Shown here: piece after piece, positions 38,101 through 53,100 of the stretch
Layout: every line of letters starts with the position of its first letter
Position numbering within the stretch: the stretch's first letter is position 1
NCBI RefSeq assembly: GCF_965363235.1
Contig: NC_134851.1
Span: forward strand, 37,228,321-37,292,320
DNA: 64,000 nucleotides
Reading direction: 5' to 3'
Origin: Mytilus galloprovincialis
Lineage: Eukaryota; Mollusca; Bivalvia; Mytilida; Mytilidae
The notes under the pieces: model-generated
What the model saw: the letters and a program-made list of their open reading frames with translations, nothing else
Told to the model about the DNA's origin: nothing
The model's database searches: none
Program-made: the position numbers and the translations under genes

Positions 38101-41100
38101 TTGTTTGATGATGGTGACATGACCGGCGGTATGTTTTGTTTTTTTGTTATATATCGCACGGTAGGTATAGAGTCCGGCTTAGATCGTGGTTTTTCGAGGG
38201 ATTCTTTACATTTTTTTCGAGTGTAGATCGGGCATTTTCGAGTGATAAAACATGCGATAAGTTCAATTAACTGCTATTTCGTAATTATGTTGGTTTTTTT
38301 ACACTACTGCCTATCTTATATTGAATACTATACATGATTTGATCAACAAAGAAGCACAATGTCCTTGTATTTAACCAAAGAATTCAGTGTTTTTTTATTG
38401 TGCGGGTTTTTTTTTCGAGAGCAAGTGTGAAATCGTCCGGGTTTTTAAAAAATGGTCCAGGTTTTTTTTTATAAAATTTGAATAAGAAAAAGGGTATTCT
38501 AGACTGTAAAAAATGATTTTTTCTAGTTTATAACTGTAATTAAGTGAAGGGCAATTTCAAATATTCCCATTACTCATCAAAAACATATTATTACGTTGAT
38601 TAAAATGAGGCTTTTTTTCAATTTAAGGTATATTTTCTGTTCGGAGAGCGTTCTACAACTACTTTCCAGTATTCATTTAGACATTACTTGATCCTTTGCA
38701 AAACAGTGTTTAGAACATAGTGCAGGAAATATTCATCGTAACTTTATTGCATGCATCTTTTGATTTTACAGTTAAACACATTTCTTGTGGTAAATAAAAA
38801 TCAATTAATAATTTTTTATAAGAAACACACACTTAATCCACTCTATTTTTTCATTGCCATTGAAAATAAAATTTCAATAAAATTTCATATATAATCAACA
38901 ATGAAATGAATAGTTTATTAGCCTACATGTAAATATGATCCTTTAAAAATGATCGAAAAATACAAAATGTGTATATTATATGCTATCACCAGCTAAGTTG
39001 TCTAGAGCTCATTATTTAATGTCAGAATGATAATATCTTTTTATCTGAAATACTGAAATACCTTGTATAACCTTGTATATTAAACTCAAGCTTCTATATC
39101 ACGTCTTGTCAGAAAGGCAGTCTGTTTGTTTACATTTTTGATCATATTCACTCGAAAAAAGTGATTACACTCGAAAAATCCCGATCAAATCACTCGAAAA
39201 ACCACGATCCTAGCCGGACACTATACCTACCGTGAATCGGTTCAAGTCGTCGCGATTTTTTCTCTGTTCCTTATAGATATACGAAGATGTGGTGTAAGTG
39301 CCAATGAGACAGCTCTCCAACCTAGTCACAATCTATAAAAGTTAACCATTATAGGTCAAAGTACGGTCTTCAACAAGGAGACTTCGCTCACACCGAACAG
39401 CAAGCTTTAAAGGACCCGGGAAATTACTAGTGTAAAACCATAGAAACGAGAAAACCAACGTTTTACTCTATATAAAAAACAAAAACCGAGAATCACTTAC
39501 ATGTATGAACCACAAACGACAACTACTGAAAATCAGAATCCTGACTTAGGACAGGTGCAAACAATTGCAGTAGGTTTACACGTTTTAATGGTACATAACC
39601 TTCATCCTGAAATCAAACAATAGTGTAACATGACATTATAAAAAGACACTCTCTAAAATATCAATTGAAATAGCTTACCTCAAGTTTATTTGTGGATTCT
39701 AGTTATCAATTATTAACTTTTTCTGTGAATTTTTTGGTAGGAAAAAAAGTAATCGGGGATACAACTTGATGACTTATATATATATGAACCCCATTTGCAA
39801 GTTCTGTCTTCCAATAAGTAAACGTAACAAAAATACAAAACTCGAAGCTAAATTCATAACGAAAAGTCATTTATCAAATGGCAAAATCACTTGTTAGTGA
39901 CACTCAAATAAGTTTAAGCCAAAACAATGTATGATGAATTCACAATTTCGACAGATTTTGTTAAGTACAGGTGAGGTTATTTATATCATTTATATAAAAC
40001 TTTCAAGTTTTCATTTGATTTTTTTAGTTCATAAAGTTATATCTCTTTCTCTTAATTATGCCCCATAGATAAAGGCAACAGTAGTATACCGCTGTTCAAA
40101 ACTCGTAAATCTATTACCAAAAAACAAAATCGAGGTAACAAACCAAAACTGATGGAAACGCATTATATATAAGAGGAGAACAACGACACAACATTAAAAT
40201 GTAACACACAAAGAAACGGACTAAGCATTAGACAAAATCCGATAAGAAAATAGTTCGTTCTATCTTTTGACTTTTTATACAAGCATCATAAGTTATGTAC
40301 AACTTTAAACGGTAAAACAGCATTTCTATATACCTTATCTTAAGAAAAAAGGTATTAAAAAAGCACCAGAAGACCAAATGACACAGACATTAACAACTAT
40401 AGGTCATTGTATGACCTTCAACAATAAACAAACACCATACCGCATAGTCAGCTATAAAAGGCCCCGAAATGACAAGTGTAAACAATTCAAACGAGAAAAC
40501 TAATGGCCTAATTAATGAGAGAAAAAAATGAACGAAAAACAAACATGTAACACATCAACAAACGACAACAATTTAGATACAGGCTCCTGATTTTGGACAG
40601 GTAAATACATATAAAATGTGGCGGAGTTGACTATGTTAGCGGGACCCCAACCCTCCCCTCACCTTGGACAGTGGCATAAGTTTACACAATAAGAACGAAC
40701 TATAAAAATCAGTTGAAGTTTGCTTGTTTATTCCACGTTGGCTAAATGTATAGGGGCTTGTTAAGATCTTTAAAAATAATCTTACCGACCCCTCATCCAC
40801 TTTCATTTTAGCGCGTGGACCAATTCGGGAACCTTTAGCCTTTGTTAGACTCGTGTGTAGTTTTTTTGTGTTTTTTTGTATTATTTTGGATTATTTATAT
40901 GTTTCATGTTGTGTCTATTTACCTGACCTAATATACATTATCATTTGGGGGGAAAGCTAAAACCCGCCTTTCTAGTCCTTGGGCTGTTTTCTACTCTTTG
41001 GTCAGGTCTGGTTTATTTAAGATATAAATAAATTAAAGCATAAATTAAACTAAACCTATCGTATTTCAGGCAACTTTCAAAGACATTTACACAAAAGCAG

Positions 41101-44100
41101 CCGACATCGAAGAGCCACTGGAAATTATCAAATAGAATTGTTGATGGTTTGTGATTACACTGTATATAACTTGTAAGTTCATTAATAGGTACAAGGTTTA
41201 TAATTTGATACGTCAGATGTGCGTTTCGTCTACACAAGACTCATCAGTGATGCTCAGCTCAAAATAGTCAGAAACCAAAAACAAAGTTTAAGAGCGTTGA
41301 GGAACTATGAAAACTGTTTCTTATTCACAGTAAATAACTTGGCAAATAACTCAAAATTATTTAGTCCATTCTTATACCACGAAAATTTGGAGATGACTTG
41401 TAAGACATAAGAATAACATTAGATATAGGTTTCATTATGATACTTTATTCTGATTGGCTAACTGCACATCACGTGTTATTCCGTAAGCAATTGCATTGCT
41501 CAATACAACTTAACATTCATGATAACACGTGGTCCCACAATAAAGTGCGCAGGTGAATTAGATAAAACAATAATAAAATTCGTGTTTTCATGATCATTGC
41601 TAAAAAAATGTAATTATAGTATTGAATGCTTCTTTTTGTAACTTCACAGGGTTGTAAAAGCGTTGACCGTGCGCACATTTTTAGGGAAGCGCTTCATACA
41701 AAATGTACTTCGGTCAACGCTTTTACACCCCAATTAAGTTACAAAAAGAAGCATTCAATTTTTAATTTATACAGGGTAGCAATATTTATCAATTTTATAG
41801 AAAGTGCATTGTGAAAAAAAATCTGTATGTGACACAGATATCTCACAGTTTTAATAATTGATTAACTTTTCTTTTATTCTTAGTTGGTACACACAGTCGA
41901 CTAAGTCAACAGATATAGAAAAGGAAAACGAGGCGATAGAATCAATTCGTCAGTTTTATGCATTTGTCATTAACGGGGTCTGTTCATTTAATTAAAGTAA
42001 ACTTATTATAATGAAACATAAACGTTCAGAAAAATCAGTTGAGATCATTTAAAATTTTGTTCTTTCTTTGTTTCCATCATTCATAAATCTAAATAAAGAA
42101 GTTGTTAATGATATTGCATTCACCAATAAAACAATAATAAGGCAAGTAACCTAAAATGATGAAAACAATTTTAAAATTTCCAGTATCTGCTTTTATCGCA
42201 ATGGTAAAATAACAGGACCGGTAACACATGAGTAAACAAGTTAAATTATATAGAAAATAAATCCAGGGCATGACTTCAGTCCATCAAAAAAGGAAAAAAA
42301 TACGTCGTTTTGCTTTGTACATATAGAAATAATAAAATGAGGTATAATTGCTAATGAAACAACTCTCCGCCACCTAATGGGCTTCGTGTTTACGAAGGGA
42401 TTCAAAGGTTTCGCTGTTTTACCACCTCTTATATAAAAGATAAGAAGATGTAGTATGATTGTCTATGTACCGATTAGTAATCCAAGAGAGACCAATTGGC
42501 ACATTAGTTACCAATGTTATGCCTTTTTCAGATGGATGCCGTTTATAAGAACATACAGACAACTTCCTACACAATTGCCGTTTTATTTTCCTCGTTGATC
42601 ATTTCTAAGGTAAGAAACACATAAGGTGGCACTATTACATTTTTGAGACATACGGAGCTTTAAGAATATAGATGTTTCAATTGAATAAGGGGGGTATATT
42701 AACGTAAAAAGTTAAGGAAACGGACTGATTGGTATCTAGTAACAAAGTGGCGAAAGATACTATGGGACGTTTAAACATAAAAGTTGAAAATAAGCTGATT
42801 CCGCCATGTCTAAAAAGGAAAAAACAAGAAACTACAAAATGAGCAACACGAACCCTACCAAAAACTTGGGTGACATTAGGGGCTCTGGAAGAGTAAGCAG
42901 ACCCTTCTCCACATGCAGCACACGTCGTGTTGCCCATGTTCGTAATCCAATTCGATAGAAACTGACATGAAAAAATCAAGTTTGCATAATTTAAGTTCAG
43001 TTCCAAGTACAACTAAAAGTTTATTCAATAAGACAAAACGTTCTCAAACTGTCGATATTAAACTATTTCATAACACTAATGTTGCTGTCAATATAAACGA
43101 TGAATTAAAATCTTTATAATATAGAAATTGCATACACTTGTTTCCTCGTTAAACCATTTATAAATTTTAGACGAATAAAAAAATAGTTTTGTTTACATAG
43201 TTGTGTATCATTTAATAATTGTACAACCAAATATTATTTTCTGTATGACTTCCATTACTGATAGCCCGCATATAGATTACCTTAACTGTTCTCTGAAATT
43301 TTTTCTAGAATTTTGGGTCCTCAATCTTCGTTCGTAATTTTGCCCTTTGCCTTATCTTTATTCTAGCCTCACTTTGTTTTAATTCTTTTGTAAAACACGC
43401 GCATGGCGAACACAGTTGTAAGCCTGGTTTGTTTCATGAGTATTGTTTTAAATATCGATCCCTTATTTATCATACATGGATATTTTTATCTTTATTATTT
43501 ACGATATACATCCACAGTATTATTAAATTTATAATGTTAAACAATGTCCTTCTTCGCCCACATGCGATGCAGCGAACAAGTGTGCGCTTCAATGTGTAAT
43601 TGAAATGTCTAAAATTGTATATAAAAGACTCCTATATAATGTCTCACAAAAATTTGTGAACTATTTTTATCAATTGTAAGTAGAATATATTCAACATTTA
43701 CACATGTCTATTTTAATTTTACAGACACCGAATGATGCTTCTTGGACGGAAACTGTTCAGAAAGTAGATACTCCCCGGAATAGTGTTAACGCATCAGTTA
43801 GTTTGGACAAATTTAAAACGTGGATAAAAACAAAAGTTTCCACTTTACCTGTACATGACCATGCAATGCTGTTTTCGAAGTAAATTTATTTATTCTTTAT
43901 ACAAGTAACTATGGTAATTTAAGCAAATTTAATAGTAAAACACATTTTAGTTAATTTCCAAAATGAGCATACAGTACAGAGAAAGTTTGCGAACCTTTCA
44001 TGTTTATGTAGTAACATTCTAGCAGAGCCTGCATACGGAGTATCTATCTCCCAATTGGTACAATATTCCCGAGCTTATATTGTCTATCATGATTTTCTTG

Positions 44101-47100
44101 ATAGAGGGTTGCTGCCCACAGGAAGCTTTAAAACCAAAAGTTCTGAATGGGGCAGCTGAAATCATCCTCATAATATTACAAACCCGGTATAAAGTCTAAT
44201 TCGGTAAGTCACATTCTTGACAAGGAATTGTATTTACGACATAAGGTAAATATCCATAATCATTTGTGAAACGTATATTATATAAAGGTCAATCAACTCG
44301 TGATGGCGTCAACATTTGAAACTCTTGGTTTAATAGCTTCCTTATGAACAGCAACCTTCCTTCAAGGAAATCAGTATAGGATATACAGGCTCGGGAATAT
44401 CGAATCAATTGGGAGATATTTACTCCGTATGAAGGCGCTTCTGGTATATCGCTACATAGAAATGGAAGTTCACAATTTGGAAGTTGAAATCATTTTGTTT
44501 GTCGTAAAATTTAATGTTTAGAATAATTAAAATTTAGAAAATGATTCATCAAAATATGAAGAAAATCTTAGGATATAAATAAAGATAACAAACTGAGAAA
44601 CATGAACTAAGACCAATTCAATTTGAATGTATTTATTCGAACATTTCAGGCAGACTTGCATACATATACATATGTTTTTCTTTGTATTAATAGAATCTAC
44701 CTATACATCCCTATATCATCATTGATATAAGATTATTTACTAATTATGACAATTTTAGGTTTGACTTGGTAGGAAACAACGGTTCACATGACGTCGCAGG
44801 TAATTATCATTACACTGTTTAGACTTTAAAAAAAACTCAAAATTATCTGAACATTGTTGGATAAAATAATAGACATAAAAATTTATAAATTGTAAATTGA
44901 TTTTGAATATTACAATAAGGGTTTTGTTTAGCCCAATTCCCATTTCATTTCATTTATAATGCATTGCAATTTAGGCTAAGAAGAAATCAGATTTGACAGA
45001 ATTTGGCAAACATTAAAGTCATAATATTGAGCAAATTTTATCAAATATTGATTTACAGAATCATTCTAAATAAAAATTAAAAAAAAACAATCAAAATATT
45101 TGTATTTTACAGTCTCAAGTTGTATTTACTGTAATATCAGTCTTATTGTAATTGAAAAGGTCTAGCCTATGTGGGGGCCATATGTGGAGAGTCAGCTCAA
45201 TCAATTATAGAAGATGATTTCGATTATAGTATCATCATAACAACTTCTCATGAACTTGGACACAGGTAAACAAACACATGTACACGATCAATATTTCAAC
45301 AAGGCTTTCATTTTGACGGACTTAGAATACAACAAAGTCTCTCAATACGGAAATGAGTGGAGAGTTGTCTCATTGTAGGCGAGTGTAATATTTGAAAAAG
45401 ACGTCTAGTTAAGGACTTTAATGTACCCACCTAACATACGGCTAATTCCTTTTTTAAATGAAAGAATAATGATTTCACTTTGATTTTTGCCCGGTCGTCA
45501 CAAAATCGTACGGTGCAGTTTTTGTAAAATTGACGTTTATTTCAGAAATTGCTTGAAAATTATACAATTACGACATGCTTTTCAAGCAAACGAAATTAGT
45601 CATATCTCTTCTTTTATGCAGAATAATAAAGGGGGTGTTTGGATACACGCCTGAGGCGGCCTATGGTTATGGCCTCAGGCGTATATCCAAACACAAAATA
45701 TTAAACCATAGGTACCTATGGTTTACCATAGAACGCCTCAGGCGTATATCCAAACACACCCAAAGTAAATTAGATTCTTAAAATATTGAAAACCAATATT
45801 TACAACTGTAAGTCCGCATGCTTTTGCATTCCTTCTAAATATTTCACATTTTATACGAAAATTTTCATAATCCTGACCTTTTCGGATCTACAATTTAATT
45901 TTTATTAAATGTTTTTGCACTCTATTCGTTTTAGAACACACCAAATTACTCGTCAGTTATCGTTTTTTCATTCAAGACCAAGATTTTATCTCATCATTTC
46001 TAAAAATGACGAATTTCTGTAATGTTATCGTTTTTTTATTGAATATATTAGTCAATTTCCGTGTGCTAAATAGTGCTATTAGAGTACGATAAATCATAAT
46101 TAAACGGTTCCTTTTCTATCTTTAAGTTCAGCGTAGCTTAAATAGATATAAAATCGTCCGAAATTAAGATCAAATCAAAGTAAAACCTAGTGTTTGAGCT
46201 CTATGAATTCACCCCTTTCTAAATAAGGAATCGTATCGGAAAATTGTAGAAAATCTTCCGAGTCGTGACGAATTTTCACAGTCAAGTTAAAATGAAACCC
46301 TTCCTATGCAAAAACTATCCATTGATTGATACAGATAAATAGTCTGTCAGGTATATAATACATAATAACTATGTAGTTCAACACTTAAATGAAGATACAG
46401 TTGTATGCCGCAGTTGGAAAACGAAAAGATGGAGTTTACAGAAGACTGGTCGATGAATATGAAAAAAATGAAAACATCCCATCTGAAAGTACAAAATATC
46501 ATAAGAGTTGCTATAAATATATCAAAAGTAAGCACAACTTATCATCTTCTGTTTTGTCTTTACAATGACTTTGTACTACAAGTACCAATTATACCGAGCC
46601 AATCTCTTCTCATATATCAACGAGGGCAGTAGATGTACAACTCATTCTGAGTTGTCTGTTTCTAAATTTTTCAAATGTATAAAAGCAAGTTACACAACTT
46701 CATAAGGTATCATTGGAAGAGCTCAAGCTGTATTGAGTGTTACTACATATATCTTCTACAATGATCTGATTTACAAAATAACTCATGATAATTTTAATAT
46801 AATTTAAGCTTTATACCATCGCGCTTGCGTCGCAGTTTTTCTAACATTTCGACGATTAAAGATGACGTGACTGTACAGAAGGAAGTATTCTGGTTAACAA
46901 CTTTACTTGATCAGGGTGATGGCGCATCTGTGGCAGTTAATATAGCGTACGATATACTTATTGACAAAGTTCTTAGATGTATGGGTTCAGTAGAATGTAT
47001 ATTATCTATTAATATTTTTGTTTACTCCTTTTCATTTAGGTTTATCATTACAAATGAACCGTATATATGGACACACCTTTGATAACTATTAACAAGTTTT

Positions 47101-50100
47101 AGAAAAATTGAAAATGGGGCATACATTCTACAAGGCATTATTTTTTCTTCTGGGGTTCAAACCTTATCCAAGACAATGTCGACCTAACTACAGAAACAAT
47201 AAAGTTCTCCGTGTGACTTTGGTTGCTTAAAAGGCAACTTAGGTCCGGTATGATCGGGTTGGTGTCTCTTTGCCAAATCTCTCATGTCCATTCCCAATTT
47301 ATAATTCAAACTGTAGTAGATCTTGTGTCTGCTTTACTGATATTTGTCCATGCCAAGGAAGTTGTCTTTGTATGAATATGTTGACCGATAAAAATGATGA
47401 GATTATAAGTTAAAATGAAGCTATATATAATATTCCGATATCGCAATAATCCGACACCTAAATGGTTCAACATCCATTGGTCCGACGTTTCGATCATTTA
47501 ATTATACGCTAACGGAATTTTAACATAAGAAAGTCAACTAAAAGGTTCAATATTAGGATAACCTTGTCCACCGTTTGAAGCGATGAAAAAAGATATAAAA
47601 AAGTAATAATTAGTGCCAAAGTAGTGCCAAAGTAGCCGAACGTCATCAATAGTGTAATTCAAAAAAGTACAACTACTTTGTCATCTCAAGATACACGGCG
47701 GCCGACCAGAGTAAAAGCAAACACAGTTTGGCGTACACTGAGTGATAATATTTTCCATGTGATGTTTTATATTAGAATTGTCTATTTGTTGATTTACATA
47801 TACTAGTAGCACTTTACTCATTTTAGTAATGGTCGTTAGTACTCTTTTCATATCTGATGTAGTGATGTAAATGAAATTTCGCTATGATTCAGACTCAACA
47901 TATTGCACTACAATAATAAAAAAAAATCTGCCCTATGGTTGTCTGATCTTGAAACGGTCGGCAGGCTTTCAAACTAACAGTTGACCATACGTTTTCTCAA
48001 TTTTAATGTACAGTTCATAATGGGACTTTTCTAAGAAATTAAAAATACGTCATATGTTATATTTTCCCCTTGCATCAAATATTTTGTTTCGGATTATTTA
48101 TATCAAATTTGCAGATATATGTTTATAAATACCCGCAAAGCAAATGATATGGAGGTATTATAAGATTTAAATAATGCAAGGGCAACTACAGATACATGTG
48201 TGTGACTTAACGGTTGATTTTCAAAGACTCCGAGAGAAAACGTTACGTAACATGCGTTACCGTTAAAATCAACCAAAATTGATTAATGATGTGATAGATA
48301 TATATTTTCCCAAAAGTAATACAGTATTCCCATAGAATTGTTTCGTTTTTGCATTTGTTTTGACTCGATATTTCTACTGGAAGTGTCCGTGAATTGAAAT
48401 TGCACCCATGACTTTTGACACCGATCTAAAAAACAAATGCACCGTAATTTCTTTTGACGACCGAAATATTTAGAAAGTACACATTCTTAGCTTTCCAATG
48501 ATATATAATTTAGCCGTATGTTATGTAGGTGCATTAAAAATGTAAATTTAGCTCTCATATTACTCGCCTTTTGGCAATCATACCACATCTTCTTTTTTAT
48601 ATCTAGTTGGAATATACTTGGTAATCATTTTTGAAAACGATAATTAGAATTGGAAATCCACTTTAGGCATTCATAGTTTCATTTAATGTTAAATATATTA
48701 CAACTATTTCAGTTCATACTTGTACGATCATAAGTTTAAGTTATTCTTAGTTTTTGTAACCATTCTATTGCACATAAATATAGCGCTGCTGTGAAATTAT
48801 ATCATTAAAATTGATACCTCTCAATATCGTTTGAATTTACATGTGTAAAAGTAAGTGAGAGTAAAGTATACGTTTCAGAGTTAAGGATGTACTTAGCTGA
48901 GGTTTTGGAATAAGTGTCAATTTTTCGGAATCCTAGGAGTTTTTCCATACGATACAAGATAAAATATTATGCCCTATAACGCCTAATCTTTTTTTAACAT
49001 GGGCCAAATTAGCTCATTTGACAAAATTAAGCAGATTTTTTACTTTCTTTCCATTGAGTTGATACCCAAATGATACCAATGCAAATATAAGGTAAAAGTT
49101 CGAGTCAGCTTTTTCCCGCCATATTCTATAAATCAAATATCTCAAAAAGGAGCAGCATGACCTATCAATATGTTTAAGCTTATTTTGATCCTTTACTAAT
49201 ACTCTTCCGGCTTAAAATATCAATTTTGAATTCTAGATTTAGTTAATTTTACGTTAGATCACGAAAGTACATACTTAAGTTTTATAAAGCAGTAAATTGG
49301 GGACTCGAATTGACAACTGTCTTTTGCTTTCTAGTCTCAGTTCACAACATGACAGCAAGGGCAATAATTGTCACGAATCTGACGGTTATGTTATGGCTGC
49401 TGTCAGTACGGTTCATTTGGGTGCTACAGCAACACATCCTTGGATATTTTCTAACTGTTCTACAAATTACTTCACTTCAAAATTAGACAGCTTAGATTCG
49501 TAAGTATATATATTTCTAAACAAAATAAAACCCACAAAATTTTATAAAAGTACATACTGATTGTTTTTATAATTATTTTTTTTTGTCAATGTTTAATATA
49601 AAAAAATAAATAATATATAATGGAATGCACATAATTATGTAAAACAACATACTACATAATTGTTGAACTATTTAATTATAAATATTATTTAGAGGTCAGC
49701 TTTCCGGTGTGCGATTTTCTAACTGTGATGAAATGCAATTGGTGGACGTTTTCCTTTGGTCGGGTTGTTGTTTCATTGACACATTCCCCGTTTCAATTCT
49801 CTATTAAAGATCCCGACGAAAATCTTTTTTATCAGAATGTTTCACTTCAATCGCAAAACACCAGCACGCTTATAGCCACGTACACCTTTATGAAGGACAC
49901 TACTTTTTTCTGTCATTAATGTCTTTCAGTCAAAACAAGAATTGTATGAAAACATTAGGACCAGATATTGATCCAACTGCCTTGGCAAAATATGATAAGT
50001 TATATGGAGGGCAAGCATTCGATGCAGACGCCCAGTGTAAGTTAACTCACGGGAACAGTTCAAGCGTTTGCAAGGTAATATTCTAACAAGGTAATTCAAA

Positions 50101-53100
50101 CGCATTAATAAATGTTGTTTTACTTTTCTGATAAAAAACAAATATAAACCTTAATGACAAAAAACAAAATAATTCCAATATATTATGATATAATACTGAT
50201 TAAAGAACGAATACAACTGCATGTCCTTATAATATATATGCATGAGGCAGAGGTATAAGGTGGCCCTTTTTAAAATTTATTCAAGTATGGATTCCATATA
50301 TGTGAAACTAAATGTTATGCAGTTTATATCAATCTTTTGCATAAACTAAAACGATATTACATTATGCAATTCATCTTTTGAAATTAAAAACCAAAACCAA
50401 AAAAAGCTAAATGATCTAGTTTATTAATTTCTGAACTGATAAACTGAAACTATTGATTTTATTTTAGAGTCTCTTTAAAGGAAATTACACTACAATATGT
50501 AACAGGATGTATTGCAAAGATCCTACTGATTCTTCAAAGTGTATCGCAACAAAAGCATGGGATAAAACTGTGTGTGGGAACAAAAAGGTAACATTGTAGA
50601 TCTTGACAATAGAACTGAGTGTTGGAACAAAAAAGTAATATTGTAGATTTTGACAATAGAACTGGGTGCTGGAACAAAAAGTTATTATTGTATATCTTGA
50701 GAATAGTAGCGTGTGTGGAAACAAATAAAGTAATATTGTAGATATTGACTCTAGAACTGTGCGCTGGAACAAAAAGGTAAGATTATTGATCTTGACAATG
50801 TAACTGTGTGTGAGAACAAAAAGGTAACATTGTAGATCTTGACAATAGAACTAAGTGTGGGAATACAAAGGTGATATTGTAGATCTTGACATTAGAACTA
50901 AGTGTTATTGTAGATCTTGACGATAGAACTAAGTGTGGGAATAAAAAGGTAATATAGTAGATCTTGACAATAGAACTAAGTGTGGAAATAAAAATGTAAC
51001 ATTGTAGATCTTGACAATAGAACTAAGTGTGGGAATAAAAAAGTAACATTGTAGATTTTGACAATAGTACTGTATGTGGAATGAAAAAGGTAACATTATA
51101 GATCTATACTGGATGTATATCGAAGATCCTACTGATTCTTCAGAGTGTATCGCAAAAAACAGCATGGGTAGAACTGTTTGTGGGAACGAAAAGGTAACAC
51201 TGTAGATCTTGACAATAGAACTAAGTGTGGGAATAAAGAGGTAACATTGTAGATCTTGACAATAGAACTAAGTGTGGGAATAAAAAGGTTATATTGTAGA
51301 TCTTGACGATAGTACTGTGTGCGGGAAGAAAAAGATAACATTGTATATCTTGACAATAGTACTGTACGTGGAATGAAAAAGGTTAGATTATAGATCTATA
51401 TTGGATGTATTGCGAAGATCCTATTGATTCCTGAAAGAGTATCGCAACAAAAGCATGGGATAGAACTGTTTGTGGGAACAAAAAGCTAATATTGTAGATC
51501 TTGACAATATAACTGTGTGTGGGAACAAGAAGGTAAGATTTTTGATCTAGACAATAGTACTAGGTGTTTGAACAATACGATAAGATTATAAATCTTGAAA
51601 ATAGTACTGTGTGTAAGAATACAAAGGCAAGAATATAGATCTTGACAATTGTACTGTGTGTGGGAACAAGAAGATAAGATTGTAGATCTTGACAATTAAA
51701 TTGTCTCCTGTCGAATAGACTTGTTTAAAAGACAAGTAAAGGAAAATTATATGCGGCTACCGAAGGATTTGATAATCAATACTAGTATATATTTTATAAA
51801 TAGTATTCGGAAAAACGACCAGTAAACAATTTTTTAAAAATCTTATAATTTAGGTATACACATATAATTTTCTTACTTAGTTTTTTAAAAAGACGAAAGT
51901 CAACCATATATATACATATCAATGGTATATGAAGCTGTTATACTTCTGACGTAACGGTCAATTGAAAATTTGAGAAAATAGTGCCTATATTACAAATTTA
52001 TCACCGATCTTAGTCCGAATCGGAAGATTTAAAAAAATTCGTGCACAATATGTCAGGTAAAAGCAACGTATTTTTCCGATCATTTGATTTGATTTATTTA
52101 AATTTGGAAATTTGTCATATTTACAGCAGGAAGTCAAAGATACTGCAATTTTAATCCACATGCACAGTAACTAGAATAAATCAATTGTGGCGATCAATTC
52201 CCCCTCAAACGTTATGTCATTGACGCCGTGACGGACCACAAGGGTCATTTGCATAACGGGTCAGTTTTCCCGTTCATTGACAGCTTGGTAGACAAACGAT
52301 GATTTTATAAAGGAATAAAAAAAAATAAAGCTTGAAGTGATTTATATTTTCAAAAACATAAATAATGAGTTATCTGCAGAATTTTTATGTTTCGCTTTGA
52401 ACAAAGACGGAACTGAGGAAAATTTGCATTAATTTCCTCGGGGTAATTGGTATCAACACCTGGGCATATGTATTAGTAAAATAAGTGGCATGTCATTATT
52501 TGATAACAAAAAATATAATTTTTATATATTATTTATGTTTTTGTTTAGTGGTGTGTTTATGGTGTATGTACAAAGGATGCAAACGCACCAGTTTCTAACG
52601 GTAAATTTGTTTTTGATAATTTTTGTGTAATTAATAGTATTTATGCATTTCATGAATCCGAATTACTTTTCGGGAGAAATCAGGACAGCTTAAAAACCAA
52701 AACACATGAAAGACACGGATATGAGTTAACATAATTACGTAATATGACCCCTTAATTGATTTGATGTGCAATTTGATTTGAATCAAGCGCAACGTACGAG
52801 ACTAACAAAGACAAAACTCCAATATCAAGCACATGACGTTTGCCTAATCATAGACCCAATACGTTCTTTTCTATTGTTATATATATTTGGATGCATCATC
52901 TTGTTGATAATTTAAGTAAATCATTCCTGTATATGCACAGATTGCAACCAACATTGAAGTCGAGTATCTAATTTGGGCAGGATGCTTTCTCTATAACTAT
53001 GTAAACAAATAATCAATTACTTATGTTTAAATTATAGCTCTTTAATCTATTCAATAATTTTATTTCAATATTTAATAGCCGGACAGCTGTACGATCCAGA

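Noticed and set aside
51111..51486. Two exon 13-like copies as possible alternative exons
   Set aside because: Both lack the first half of the exon and its acceptor, carry frame-changing differences, and the second has lost its GT donor. Treated as repeat debris.
50485..51695. Minus-strand ORFs with repeated SRSTILPF-like text
   Set aside because: Complement of the intronic minisatellite derived from exon 13.
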